A stretch of 64,000 nucleotides of DNA, from NCBI RefSeq assembly GCF_024362695.1, contig NW_026063246.1, positions 434,001-498,000 on the forward strand, read 5' to 3'. This stretch comes from Pectinophora gossypiella (taxonomy: Eukaryota > Arthropoda > Insecta > Lepidoptera > Gelechiidae). Shown here piece after piece: positions 36,726 through 47,484 of this stretch (the stretch's first letter is position 1; each line of letters starts with the position of its first letter). The position numbers and the translations under genes are program-made. The notes under the pieces were generated by a model. That model was given only the letters and a program-made list of their open reading frames with translations, was not told where the DNA came from and searched no databases.

Positions 36726-37267
36726 ACACAGCTCAAGTCCAGTTCAGTCGGAAAAATAGAAGGCCGCCGGCCAGTGTCGCCCAGTTTTATAACCTCGGAA
36801 CGTCACCCGGCCCCTCCATTTTTCTAGTCATTCATTCGTCGTTCCATAGATGGCGCTAATCGACTAATCAACATCGGGGTTGCCAACACGGCCATTCTGC
36901 ATGGTGCTTGCCCCAAGCACCCCACGAGTCTGGATAAAATACTGAAACATGGAATATTTGTTAGATACCTAACTTATTTTTTTTTTAACTAACTTACGTT
37001 TTACTGCTCTTGTCAGATAACAGTAGCTCACGTCACGATTTCCTATAATTACATATTCCGTCACTCGCACTTAAAGGGACTTGCCGCACTTAAGAGACCG
37101 AGTTGACCTAATATTAAGAACAACGTGCACTTAAAGGGCATTTTGCCACACTTAAGCGTACCAAGTTTGCTGAAGCCAGATTTTAAGAACAACTTGCACC
37201 TAAAGGGCATTTCGCCACACTTAAGCGTTTCATATTTTCTGCGGCTGATATACCAGTGTACTTTCGT
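36726..37267. other. Intergenic DNA with a short degenerate repeat
   Basis: No gene. The phrase gcacttaaagggcatt or a near copy, followed by gccacacttaagcgt, recurs three times at 37068-37230 at about 55-65 bp spacing. The earlier part (36726-36930) has no recognisable feature. Confidence 0.5.
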
Positions 37268-37641
37268 CTAGATAGATAGATAGATAGATAAAATACTTTA
37301 TTGAGCACAATGGACACAAAATACAGAGATAAGGACAACATATACAGAAAAGCACAACAGGCGGCCTTATTGCTCATGCAGCAATTTCTTCCAGGCAACC
37401 TTTGGGTACAGGAAAATTTTGTACAAGTATATAATAATAGCGGGTTAGTGCATTCTAACAAAATAAATAATTAAAAGAACAACCTACATAAAATAAGTAC
37501 ATTTAACTACATATATATATTATACATAAATATATAAACTATACATAAATATATAAACTATATATATATATATATGACTATTATACACAACTAAATAATT
37601 ATACATACATATAATAACACTATGGAAAAAGGAAGGATGGT

Positions 37642-40608
37642 TTACATAAAAGAGGAGGAGCCAGAGTTCACAAAGTGCGCCTTTACTTGTCCTTTAAATG
37701 ACTCCAGCGATGGTGCCCGCCTGATACACTCAGGTAGCAGATTCCATAGCCGGATAGCTCGCACCGTAAACGATTTATCATAGAAATTTGAGGAGTGGGA
37801 CGGGAGTTGAAGGGAAAGGTTGTTAGAGGACCGTAGGTTGCGGTCGAGTGTTGAGGAGTGGAGAACGAATCGGTCCTTAAGGTAGGAAGGAGTATTGGGA
37901 AGAGAGAGGACTGAGTACAAAAGGGAGAGGATGTGACAGTCTCGCCGACGGTGTATAGGCAGCCATTTAAGTTGAGAGCGGTAGTCAGAAACATGGTCAA
38001 ACTTACGCAGGCCGAAAATAAACCTAATACAGAGATTCTGCAGTCGCTCAAGCTTGTTCAAAAGTTCCACTGACAAATCGGGATAAGAGACGTCTGCATA
38101 ATCCAATATAGGTAGTAGCAGAGTCTGTGCCAAACTGATTTTGGTTCTGGTAGGCAAAAAGTTTTTTAGCCGTTTCAGTGAACTGTACGCAGCAAACACC
38201 CTCCTACTGACCTCGGCCACCTGTGGTTTCCACGACAAGCACCCGTCAAACACAACCCCCAGATTCTTCACTGTGTCACTGTAGGGAACATGGATCCCGT
38301 CGAAGAGTATAGGAGGAAGTGTAGCAAAGTCAATTCGCGATATATACCAGTGGCTACCGACGATTATTGTCTGGGTCTTAGTTGGATTGACTTTTAGCCC
38401 ATGACAGCGACTCCATTCGGAAATGCACTTGAGGTCCCTGTTGGTTCTCTCAATTGCATCCGGGAGATTATTTATAGGAGACTGTGTGTATATTTGTAAA
38501 TCGTCTGCATACAAATGATAGGAAGAAGAGAGTGGAAGAGTGATAGAGTTAATGAAAATAGAAAATAGGAGTGGAGACAACACGCCACCCTGCGGAACAC
38601 CAGCAGAAGTGTCACACCACGTAGAGAAGGTTTCTTCAACACGTATGCGCTGCCGGCGCCCACACAGGTAACTACGAAGCCAATCAACAACTGCCGGAGA
38701 TATGTTAAGAGAATACAGCATCGCCAGTAGGATATCATGGTCAACCGTATTAAACGCGTTGCTGAAATCCAGCAGCGTCAACACAGTCAGCTGCTGATTC
38801 TCCATTCCTAGCCGAATATCATCGGAAATCTTAACCAGTGCAGTAGTCGTGCTATGACCGGGGCGGAAACCAGATTGGAGTGGGTTTAAAAGGTTGTTCA
38901 AGGTAAGGAAACGAGTAAGTTGATTATGAACTAGCCTTTCAAGGACCTTGGAGAGGAATGGTAGGATGGATATTGGGCGATAGTCGGAGAAGGAATTAGG
39001 ATTATTTTTTTTAGGGAGCGGGATAATCTGTGCTTCCTTCCATGCGGTTGGAAACACACCCGAGGAGATGGACTTATTTAGGATTTTGGATATAACCGGA
39101 GAGAGGATGTCAATGAGGGGAACGATCATATTACGACCAATGCAGTCACTTCCTGTCGCATTCGAGCTAATGGCGAGTATATTCCTCTTAACATCACTAG
39201 CAGCAAATTGAGTAATGAAAAAAGGTGGAAAATTGGGAGTTGGCAGTGACGAAAGGTGATTAAGGGTACAAGTCTTTGTACCACTGTCAATGAAGGAAGA
39301 AGATGAGAAGTGTGCATTTAGGGAATTAATGTCAATATTGGTGAGAGGTGAGTTATTACGTGACTTGCCAACCCCCAGTTTCTTAAGAAACGACCAGACT
39401 TTAGCTGGTTCTCCGTTCTCAACTGATTTGTGAATATGGCGTCGTTGTATGTCCCGTATCTTTGTATTGCAGCGGTTTCTTACTTCTCGGTATGCCTCAC
39501 GGTTCTTTTCTGAAGCATTATTTTTGAACTTAGTTTTAGCTCGAGTCTTCCTCTCCATATACTTACGCATATCGTCGGTAAGCCAAGGAGCAGGGAGGTG
39601 TTTGACACGAACAAGTCGGATAGGCGCGTGAGTATCATATAATTGCGTCAATTTGGCATTGAAAAGCTCAACCTGGTCATCAACACTGTCAAGTCTATCT
39701 ATTGCCGACCAATCTACCTTACCAGCATCCTCACTCAGCCGATCAACATTCATCCCAGCAAAGTTGCGTAACAAAAGTGTCCTAGCCTTAACTTTCGGAG
39801 TGCGGATCCTGTATGACAGGTATATAAGGTCGTGGTAAGAAAAGGCGTCAGCGGAGATCTGACCATGCTTGACCACATAATCTCGGGAGGAGACCATTAT
39901 GAGATCCAGAAGGGAGGGGACGCAATTTGGAAAATGATGAGTTGCCGCAAGAGGAAGAATGTGCATGCCACAGGACTTCACTAACGATGTGAGTTTATTG
40001 GAGCGAGACTTAGACTGCATATCTGTCTTTACAAGACAGGTATTAAAATCTCCTAAAACAATAGAGTGACTGTAGGCAGGCGACAGGTCCTCGAGAAGCA
40101 ACTCAAATGAATTAAAATAATCAACCGTAAGGGAAGGGCTATAAAAAACGCCTAGAAGGACTTTACAATGGGAAAGAGATAATTCTAAAAATAAATGTTC
40201 AGCTGTGTTGGGAGGTGGTGGTTGAGGCGATCTACTAACGATTGTGAAAGAAATGTGGGAACGAAGATAAATGGCCACCCCGCCGTGTGCGGAGCTAACA
40301 CGGTCATTACGGATGAGCTGGAAGCCGGGAAGCGAGTATGAGGTGGAGGGGAGTGAAGGGTGCAGCCAGGTCTCGGAGACCAGGATGGCGTGGATATTTC
40401 TATCGTTGAACGATGCAAGCATATCCGGATAATGAGCTGGAATACTCTGCGCGTTAATGTGCACGACATTAAAATTTTTAGGCACATCGACAAAGGTGGT
40501 TTGCAACAAGTCGTGGAGAGGAGGAGACGAGCTGTGAAAACTGTCATCATTAGAGTCAGAAGAACAAGATATATATGATAATGTTTGGTTATTTAATGAT
40601 AAATCCAT
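37642..40608 (-). CDS. LINE-2 ORF2: endonuclease and reverse transcriptase
   Basis: 988 residues from the ATG at 40608. An AP-type endonuclease occupies about 45-270: NVVHINAQSIP, VSETWLHPS, VLGDFNTCL and SYHDLIYLSYRI, each contributing a catalytic block. RT spans about 480-800: DYRPISILPFLSKVLERL near 543, TLLDFSNAFNTVDHD near 618, SAGVPQGGVLSPLLFSIF, and the active site YADDLQIY near 701. A thumb and C-terminal region follow, ending RRAPSLESFKGQVKAHF. There is no RNase H, as expected for CR1. The frame is uninterrupted and all catalytic residues are present, so it may be active. It performs target-primed reverse transcription in the nucleus. Confidence 0.93.
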   Translation of the reverse strand: MDLSLNNQTLSYISCSSDSNDDSFHSSSPPLHDLLQTTFVDVPKNFNVVHINAQSIPAHYPDMLASFNDRNIHAILVSETWLHPSLPSTSYSLPGFQLIRNDRVSSAHGGVAIYLRSHISFTIVSRSPQPPPPNTAEHLFLELSLSHCKVLLGVFYSPSLTVDYFNSFELLLEDLSPAYSHSIVLGDFNTCLVKTDMQSKSRSNKLTSLVKSCGMHILPLAATHHFPNCVPSLLDLIMVSSRDYVVKHGQISADAFSYHDLIYLSYRIRTPKVKARTLLLRNFAGMNVDRLSEDAGKVDWSAIDRLDSVDDQVELFNAKLTQLYDTHAPIRLVRVKHLPAPWLTDDMRKYMERKTRAKTKFKNNASEKNREAYREVRNRCNTKIRDIQRRHIHKSVENGEPAKVWSFLKKLGVGKSRNNSPLTNIDINSLNAHFSSSSFIDSGTKTCTLNHLSSLPTPNFPPFFITQFAASDVKRNILAISSNATGSDCIGRNMIVPLIDILSPVISKILNKSISSGVFPTAWKEAQIIPLPKKNNPNSFSDYRPISILPFLSKVLERLVHNQLTRFLTLNNLLNPLQSGFRPGHSTTTALVKISDDIRLGMENQQLTVLTLLDFSNAFNTVDHDILLAMLYSLNISPAVVDWLRSYLCGRRQRIRVEETFSTWCDTSAGVPQGGVLSPLLFSIFINSITLPLSSSYHLYADDLQIYTQSPINNLPDAIERTNRDLKCISEWSRCHGLKVNPTKTQTIIVGSHWYISRIDFATLPPILFDGIHVPYSDTVKNLGVVFDGCLSWKPQVAEVSRRVFAAYSSLKRLKNFLPTRTKISLAQTLLLPILDYADVSYPDLSVELLNKLERLQNLCIRFIFGLRKFDHVSDYRSQLKWLPIHRRRDCHILSLLYSVLSLPNTPSYLKDRFVLHSSTLDRNLRSSNNLSLQLPSHSSNFYDKSFTVRAIRLWNLLPECIRRAPSLESFKGQVKAHFVNSGSSSFM

Positions 40609-41316
40609 AGTACATACGTATTATTAAATAAATATAATAATATAAATTATATAATATATGTATAAATATAGTTTAAAAAAAAAAATACAATAATATTAAT
40701 ACCTATATAAATAATTATAATTTAACAAATAATCCAAATACCCGCTAGCAGCCTGAAAGGTGAATAAAAACAGAAATTTACAGCGTACAGAAGAAGACAG
40801 CGCACAACGGAACATTTACACGAAAAATAAAAACAAATAAAAAAGTAGACATAAAAATAGAGTACATAAAATCAATCACAACTAATAAAAAGGAAAGAAG
40901 TAAAAACAAAACAAAAAAAAAAAAAAAACAAAAAACTTAAAAAGCCGTTACACAATAATAAGCGCAAGCGCGTTACAAAAAGCGCACCACTGACAACGGG
41001 AAGCACGCAAAAAAAACGAGAACAATATTTTTGACAGCTACAGGTGACACACAATAATTATTATAACCTAACATGCTATTCATCACCAATGTTAATAATT
41101 TATGAAATGGAGTTATCTACCTACTTAATAAGTGAGGATTGTTTGCGAAAATGAATGCCAAAAACAAGAAGAAAGTAAACAAGCTACGCAACACAAGATA
41201 CAATAAGGTAAGAATAACAAACAGCCCACAAAGATTATTACACAAAAATAAAAAGTAATGTGTTGTTGTGGCTGCATGTTTGGTAAATAAATTATATTAA
41301 AAATATAAAATAAAAA
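40609..41316 (-). other. LINE-2 inter-ORF spacer
   Basis: AT-rich, with A-runs on the plus strand and stops in all frames. No domain is visible. Its length is unusual for an inter-ORF spacer but consistent with both flanking ORFs belonging to one element in the same orientation. Confidence 0.5.
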
Positions 41317-41649
41317 TTACTTTTTTGCAGCAGCACAAGCAGCTCTCGTGCGCTTGGTGTACGGCAGCTTCGCGGAGGCATTGGTGGCCCTAGTGGACAC
41401 TAGTGGGGAGGTCCTCGCAGCAGGCTGGCCAGCTGCAAACTCGACACCACCGCCAGATACAGAAACCGAAGACTGACCGCCGTCCAACTTATCCAGGTCT
41501 TCAAACGACGATATTCTGCGTCTACTGCCATCACTCGCCTGCGCAAAGATACGGCCCTCCCGAGTCCAGCACCTCCTAACTCCGAGTTTCTGGCGAGCCG
41601 CTGTAAACAACTTGTGACGCCTTTTAGTCAAGAATTCGGAGAGGGTCAC
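41317..41649 (-). pseudogene. LINE-2 ORF1 C-terminal part, frameshifted
   Basis: 110 codons continuing ORF1 in a different frame. It opens MTLSEFLTKRRHKLFTAARQ and then KLGVRRCWTREGRIFA, the C-terminal domain of L1-like (Transposase_22) ORF1 proteins. The C-terminal tail is Ala/Ser-rich and basic. The ATG at its start is fortuitous; the two frames overlap by four bases at a run of four A (about 41655), where one base seems to have been gained or lost. Confidence 0.75.
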
Positions 41650-42119
41650 ACCAGTGTTTTCAAGCCCACCTTATGCATCCAAGCTTCATCACGGACTCTG
41701 CAATTGGTGAATTTTACTAGGATTGGACGTGGCTTATCCTTAACGGTGTGACCCATACGGTGGGCTCGGTCAATGTCACCTGGCTTCATGTCCGGGAGCG
41801 ATAAATGCCGGCGAGCCACCCCAATCACCGCAGCGATGGAGTCCTCATCTTGCTCTTCAGGGACCCCGTGGATCAGCAACATATTACGCCTGCTCCGCAT
41901 CTCCAGCCCATCACACTCAGCCGTCAGGAGCTCCAACTGTTTCTGAATGGCTGTAAGAGCAGCCACAACAAAGGTCCGGAACTGCCTGAAGTCCGCTGAA
42001 ATTGTGTCCACTGTATCAGCTTGAGAAGCCGGAACCTTCTTTAGTTGCTCCTCAAAAGCTGCCATCCTTGATTGGAAAGATGCAGCCAGCACCTCCACTG
42101 ATCCCCTGATATCTTCCAT
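41646..42119 (-). CDS. LINE-2 ORF1 N-terminal part (coiled coil and RRM)
   Basis: 157 residues from the ATG at 42119. Residues 1-75 are predicted helical with heptads (coiled-coil trimerisation region). Then come RSRRNMLLIHGVPEEQDEDS, SLPDMKPGDIDRAHRMG and RPILVKFTNCRVRDEAW, the RRM-type core of L1-like ORF1 proteins that bind RNA as chaperones. It ends prematurely because of the frameshift described in the next piece. Confidence 0.78.
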   Translation of the reverse strand: MEDIRGSVEVLAASFQSRMAAFEEQLKKVPASQADTVDTISADFRQFRTFVVAALTAIQKQLELLTAECDGLEMRSRRNMLLIHGVPEEQDEDSIAAVIGVARRHLSLPDMKPGDIDRAHRMGHTVKDKPRPILVKFTNCRVRDEAWMHKVGLKTLV

Positions 42120-42309
42120 TGTGCAGTGAGTTGTTGAATCGGACTTAAATTGTATAACTCAGTTACTGTTAAATATTGTGTTGTGTACACTGTATTGATC
42201 CAGGAGATAACAACTGCCGCAGGTATTTATAGACTAATCTTTCATATTTTTGAATAAGTTTATAAATATTATATGTTATTGAATTTTTATTCCAAAATTA
42301 AAATTTCCG

Positions 42310-42651
42310 TTATAAAAAACGCGACTGTATTATTAAACGCCTACCCGCAGAAAAAAAACGTCTACTGCTACCTTTGACATCCGTCACCTCATATCTATCG
42401 AATCCAAGAACCTTTTTTACTTGAAACGGACCTTTGAAAATAGGAAGTAGCTTCCGACTCTTTCCGTCATTATTTTGGCTTTGTATTTTGACTAGTACTA
42501 AATCACCTTCGGAGTATTTCTTTGCCTTTGTCCTTAATTTGTCAAAATATTGCTTCTGTACTTCTGCACTAGCCTTATTATTATCATTAGCCATCTTACG
42601 CAACCCTGTTACGTCCAATAAACACGCATCACTATCAAGTTCCGGTGCCAA
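42310..42651 (-). pseudogene. pol: Gypsy B pol: integrase C-terminal domain
   Basis: 113 residues with YFDKLRTKAKKYSEGDLVLV and KLLPIFKGPFQVKKVLGFD, the SH3-like GPY/F domain of gypsy integrase, ending in a basic tail. It is separated from the core by about 115 bp of AT-rich DNA containing stops, probably a small insertion or a scrambled segment. Confidence 0.75.
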
Positions 42652-42767
42652 ACTATCACCATCCGTTCTTAGTCTTTACCCAAAAAACACTTAAATAAAT
42701 AAAATAAAATATGTATTTATTTGCAGCAGCGATTACATTATTTTAGGTGCAGGTGTCCCCTGTTAAG

Positions 42768-43198
42768 TTAATATAAACCTGTGTTAGGAGACACAAAAAA
42801 CACTTCACTGGGTACTGTCTTGGTTGTCCTATGTATTGTACTATTCAACCCTTGTTGTAAAGGTTTTACGTATTCGTCCCACCTATCTTCGTCAGTATTA
42901 GCACCACAAGTTTTAAGAGCCTCCAAAATAGTTTTATTAAAACGCTCGACTTGCCCGTTTGAACGAGGCATACCCGTCGCTACCGTATGTACACGTATAT
43001 TTCGGTTTTGACAATATTGCGTGAATTCACTAGAAGTAAAACAAGAACCTGCATCGCATATAAGTCTTCTAGTATTGCCGAATATTTTAGATATAATTTC
43101 TAATTCTTTAATGACTGCACTTGTTTTAGTTGTAGTTGTTTTAGTTGTAACCGCCGATATAAATGTAAATTTTGTGAACGCGTCTACTATTACACCAT
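42768..43198 (-). pseudogene. pol: Gypsy B pol: integrase core
   Basis: The minus strand continues VIVDAFTKFTFISA, RLICDAGSCFTSSEFTQYC (second catalytic Asp) and MPRSNGQVERFNKTILEAL (catalytic Glu). The annotatable open frame at 42971-42768 begins with the MPRSNGQ block, but the coding sequence extends upstream without a stop in that frame to the LINE fragment. The frame ends at a stop near 42768. Confidence 0.8.
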
Positions 43199-43416
43199 AC
43201 TGCGCGCGCTGGCGGACCGGTGGGACTCACGGTTGCTGGCCCGATGGATACGACTGCACGCAGTCAAACAAGTATAGTCTGCCGCCATCGGGGGTCCAAC
43301 CGGCCTGGATTACTTATTAGTTACTAATACTAGATTTAAGTTTGTAATGTTACTAACAAATATGGATTTTTTTTTTATAAGTCCGAAATAAACTTTTATT
43401 ATTATTATTATTATTA
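43199..43416 (+). mobile_element. 5'-truncated LINE 3' fragment in gypsy B integrase
   Basis: About 218 bp interrupt the integrase core. The plus strand ends gtccgaaataaacttttatt followed by (ATT)n, a typical 3' end with a short microsatellite tail. The upstream part encodes CARWRTGGTHGCWPDGYDC, which looks like a LINE ORF2 C-terminus. The coding sequence of gypsy B is continuous across it when it is ignored, so it is a clean insertion. Confidence 0.7.
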
Positions 43417-44526
43417 TAAGTATTTATTTTTGTTTTTAGTTTGTACAAACGGGCCTAAATGATCAATATGTAGTGTATGAATTGGTTGTGCATATTTTGG
43501 CAACGGATATAACTCGCCCTCGTTTGGTCCACCTTTATTTTTAAAATAAATGCAATTTAAACAGTTCTGAATATATTTTTTTACTACATGTTGCATCCGT
43601 TTAAACCAGTAAAGAAGCCCGATACGTTCCACCGTCTTATCAACAGAAAAATGTCCGATGTCGTCGTGGTTACACTTGATTATTTGCCATATGCAACTTT
43701 TTGGTACTACCCATCGACGACCTCGTGACGTTTTTCTGTATACTTTACCCCCTAATAGTTCATATTTATCAAATATTTCTCTATTATCGTCGGCCTGTCC
43801 TGATTCCAAAATATTCTTAAGGTTTTGTATGTCACAATCCTGCAACTGTACCGTCAACAGCCAGTCTGCCTCCGTGATCGTCATTATTAATTCGGTTTCA
43901 GATTTTTCTCCCGAGGGCACAGGGTTCCGGCTCAGTGCATCTACATGATGCATGCGTGAGCCTTCCCTGTGCACAATCTCAAAAGAAAACTCTTGAGTTG
44001 CCAAAACTGATCGTGCTATTCGAGGAATAATCTCCTTTTTTGAAATGGCATAACGGACAGCATTACAATCTGTCACAATCTTAAACGTAGAACCCAACAA
44101 ATATAAACGAAACTTTTGTAGGGAACACACGATGGCTAACAGTTCTAGTTCGAAAGAATGGTATTTTTTTTCATCATCTGTCGTTTGCCGACTGTAATAG
44201 TGCACAGGTTTTTCACCTTCTTCTGTACGTTGCATGAGGATACCTGCCACACCTTCTCTGCTAGCGTCTGTATAAAGTATACTTTCTTTATTTGGATCGA
44301 ATATAGCCAAAACACTTTCAGACGTAAGCTTCTCCTTTAAGGTGTGAAAAGCATCCTCGTGTGTCGCGTTCCATGCCCAAACGGCTTCCTTCTTTAGCAG
44401 TTTTGTGAGTGGTGCAGAAAGCATAGCACAATTTTTTATAAACTTGCGAAAATAGCTTATTAAGCCCACAAACTGCCGTAGTTGGTGAACCGTCTTGGGC
44501 CTGGGAAAATTCCTAACAGCTCCCAA
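43414..44526 (-). pseudogene. pol: Gypsy B pol: RT end, RNase H and integrase zinc domain
   Basis: Starts in the RT thumb (QLRQFVGLISYFRKFIKNCA). RNase H shows ESILYTDASREGVAGILMQ, FELELLAIVCSLQKFRLYLLG and FKIVTDCNAVRYAI. The tether ends HHVDALSRNP. The integrase H2C2 domain (GHFSVDKTVERIG, NCLNCIYFKN) follows, and the core starts at PIHTLHIDHLGPF with the first catalytic Asp, then is cut by a LINE fragment insertion at about 43417. Confidence 0.85.
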
Positions 44527-45911
44527 TTTGGTGTTCCCAAAAATTCAATTTCACTTTTGAGGAAATGACATTTCTTTAAGTTTAAAGTTAAACCGTTTTC
44601 TCTAAATATTTGCAAAACCTGTTCTAACAATTTTAAATTTTCTTCCACAGTTTCGGTTGCCAAATATACATCGTCTAAATAAAGTAAAACATTTTCAAAT
44701 CTCAAGTTCCCTAATGCCTTGTTCATCATCTGTTGAAAGCAGGATGGAGCATTTGCCAAACCAAAGGGGAGTCTTAAAAACTCGTAGTGTCCGTCTTCAG
44801 TAGTAAATGCGGTTTTTCCTACAGAGTCCGGGTGCATCATGATTTGATAATAACCACTTTTTAAATCGAGGCTAGTAAAACACTTATACCCCTGAAGGCG
44901 GTCCACAAGGTCTTCTATGCGAGGCATCGGATATTTATCCTTAATCGTTACTTTATTTAACAATCGATAATCTATACATAATCTTTTTTCACCGTTCTTT
45001 TTATTTACCAAAAGAGCTGGACTGGCATAAGGCGACTTCCTTTCTTGTATAATACCATTCTCTAACAATTCACTAATAATTTCCCTAATCGTTTTTCTAT
45101 CGGCATATGAAGACCTGTATGGTCTGCACTGTACAGGTTGAGAAATGGACAAGTTAATTTCCATCAAGTGTCCCTTAACTTTACCCAATTCACTTACATT
45201 TGTTGCAACACAGTCTCGATATTTTCTAAACAGTGTCGCCAGCTCGTTTTGATATAATTGCGCGTCAATCTCCAATTCCGAAACAGTATTACAAAACTGA
45301 TTAAATAATTCGGCATAATCGAATTGTAATTTATCACCTACACGTGAATACGTCAAATCTGGCCGCTCGGTCACATTTCTTCCGATCAATATGTCACAAT
45401 CCACTAAATCATCAATAACATAAAAGTCAACGTCAGTCAAAAACACAGAATCTAAACTCAAGTTAGCAATTATTTTGTGTGTGATGTTTTTACAACTGTC
45501 TTTGGAAAAACCTTGCAACACAATGGGGGTGGGTAGCAAAACATTTTGTAGACAATGTTTGTTTACTAATGCTTCCGATATTAATGAATAGCTACTCCCG
45601 GTATCAATAAACGCTTCACTGTCAAACTGTTCGTTTAAAGATATTTTCTTTAGAAACTTTTTTCGCGAATCCGAAAAAGAAGTAAAATGAAAGATTCTCA
45701 GACTGATAAATTCACTTTTATTAAACCTCAGGCACAACGTTACAGACTTAGTTTTCACAACCTTCCAGCTCAAGTGTTCGGAACTAACTGACTGCCCAAC
45801 TGACCGGTCTTCACCCTTCTCTAACTTTTCCACCACTCTCAAAATTGTTGCCAGTTCAAAACTAATAAAAAGTACTATTTTTGTTATGGGTAAACTAGAG
45901 TGTCCAATCAA
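44460..45911 (-). pseudogene. pol: Gypsy B pol: protease and reverse transcriptase
   Basis: After ~100 residues of uncertain nature there is the protease motif EAFIDTGSSYSLISEALV, then RT: KYPMPRIEDLVDRLQGYK, SLDLKSGYYQIMMHPDSV, FLRLPFGLANAPSCFQQMM and the active site LLYLDDVYLATE. The frame goes wrong after KSEIEFLGT, and RT sequence continues in another frame from about 44526. All RT catalytic residues are intact. Confidence 0.85.
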
Positions 45912-46402
45912 ATAAATTAAAAATAAACGAAATCATGACATTCGGCCATCTGATGCCGTGCCACTCCCGGGGCACATAATTCGATCAAATCAGTCCAGTC
46001 ATTTGGTTCCGAAGAATTATCCAGTATCTTAGTTAATTTTGGAATATAATTACTATGACTTAACTACGCTCTATCTGTAGGTATAGTATACAATCTTATA
46101 TTCCTTAGGAGTTAATGAAAAATAATATAGTAAAAAAAAAATAGCACTGGTGCATTTGTTTTTGCTTGATACAAATAAATGACTTATTGCCATTTGGCAC
46201 TACACAAAAATAATGGAATTGTGACGTAACGTAAAAAATACCCCATTGCACACACAGGAAATATAAACATACAAAACAAAAGAGAAAGGGCGTAATTAAT
46301 ATTGATATCCTTCAAATAATACAGTAGGTACCTAATTAAAATAAAATAAAACGCTAGACAAATGGTAATCATGACATTATATAACGACACAATACATAAT
46401 CA
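45912..46402. other. Non-coding AT-rich DNA with a short gypsy-like peptide trace
   Basis: The minus strand at about 46050-45920 encodes KLTKILDNSSEPNDWTDLIE, LCAPGVARHQMAECHDF, which may be a relic of a retroelement protein, but I cannot name it. The rest has nothing recognisable. Confidence 0.4.
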
Positions 46403-46605
46403 TTATGATTCACTGGTTTGATAGTTATCAGTACTACTATCAGAATTTTCATCTACCTCAAGAGCTTTGATATGTATCCAAGGTCTAATTCTGTCGTGAG
46501 ATACAACGCTTTCATATGATTTAGTCTTTTTGCTAAATCCGGGTACATCACATATCTTATATCTATCGTTACCTAAGATTTCCTTAATTTTATAGGGTCC
46601 AACAA
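46403..46605 (-). pseudogene. pol: Gypsy integrase C-terminal fragment
   Basis: The minus-strand peptide FVGPYKIKEILGNDRYKICD is the GPY/F domain of a gypsy integrase, followed by an acidic Ser-rich tail. It differs from gypsy B and resembles the relic inside element C (QIVKIIGNDRYEIQ). The first ~8 codons of the open frame belong to element T1, which cuts the gene at 46606. Confidence 0.7.
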
Positions 46606-47484
46606 AGGAGAATGGGCGAATCTGGTCCAAGAACCTCCACTGATGAGACTTACATGTAATGAAAGCTTATGCTTTCCCTATGATTCTGGCAAAGTTCTAT
46701 CAGATTCTATCCCGGGGTTCTTTTTTTACGGCCATGTTTGTCCTGGCTAAAAATGTGATAAAATACAGTGGGTGCTAAAATCGGCTCAAGATTTGTTGCT
46801 GGATAACTAAGTCTACATAAATAATTATGTATCATATTGTATATCATTTTAAAGAGGATCTTTTCCAGATTCCAAAACATAAAAAAAAAACAAAAAAAAT
46901 TCTTTATGTAAGCGAATTATAGTCAATTTACTTCTGCAGCGCCATTGTTTCTCGGTAGCTAAGTTCAAGTTTCATGCCTTTTACCCCTTCCAAAAGTATC
47001 TTACAGATTTTTTTTATACTGCTTCCTGTATTTGATCTGAGTGATAATAACAAGAAAAATAAATATACACCTCTCCGATAGAGACCGCCTAAGCTATTGC
47101 CTATTGCAAGAAATCGTCATCATTAGCAAGTCATTACGGTATTGCATATAAGCTTATCAGCAACTTGGAACTTGGTCCAAGAACCTCCACTGATGAGACT
47201 TGCATGTAATGATAGCTCATACTTGTCCTATGATTCTGGCAAAGTTCTATCAAACTCTGTCCTAGGGTTTTTTTACGGCCATGTTTGTCCTGAGTGTAAA
47301 TACAGTAGAGGACTGCAAAATCACCTCAGGATTTGTTGTCGAAAAACTATTTAACTAAGTCTATATACATAATTATATATCATAATATATATCAATTTTA
47401 AAGGGAAAGGTTATCAGAATCAGAAACACAAATAAAAAAATGCATTATGTAAACGACTTTTAGCCAACTCACGTCCGTAGCACC
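46606..47484 (+). mobile_element. Composite inverted-repeat element T1, left part
   Basis: Contains two diverged tandem modules, each starting ggtccaagaacctccactga (46626, 47173). Each has the phrases ttacggccatgtttgtcctg and taactaagtctayataaata. The left end AAAGGAGAATGGGC matches, with two differences, the reverse complement of the right end of T2 (51816-51829), giving a ~14-bp terminal inverted repeat. T1 is cut at 47484 by LINE-3 and continues at 54703-55222. It is non-coding; the small frames within it are not genes. Confidence 0.75.

Larger units (their letters stand above)
37268..42200 (-). mobile_element. LINE-2: near-full-length CR1-like non-LTR retrotransposon
   Basis: On the minus strand: 5' UTR (about 42200-42120), ORF1 in two overlapping frames (42119-41317), a 700-bp AT-rich spacer, ORF2 (40608-37642), a 370-bp 3' UTR with a polyadenylation-like cataataaagtatttt end, and a (TATC)n tail at 37268-37290. 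Short-microsatellite tails are usual for the CR1 group. The 5' boundary is not sharply defined. ORF2 is intact, and one frameshift separates the ORF1 halves, so the copy is young. Confidence 0.85.
42201..46402 (-). mobile_element. Gypsy B: decayed Ty3/gypsy retrotransposon
   Basis: Minus-strand order: protease-RT (45911-44460), RNase H and integrase zinc domain (44526-43414), integrase core (43198-42768), integrase C-terminus (42651-42310). It carries a frameshift in RT, a small LINE fragment in integrase (43199-43416) and a disrupted stretch near 42652-42767. No gag and no LTR could be recognised. It is unrelated to gypsy A at the level of motifs: RT reads GYKCFTSLDLKSGYYQI in place of STYFSTIDLASGYHQI. 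Confidence 0.8.

Noticed and set aside
46630..46690. Hammerhead-ribozyme-like core (ctgatgag ... gaaa) in the T1/T2 modules
   Set aside because: The sequence between has no proper stem II, and the GAAA is GATA in the other module copies (47173, 51230 minus), so the pattern is not conserved and is probably chance.
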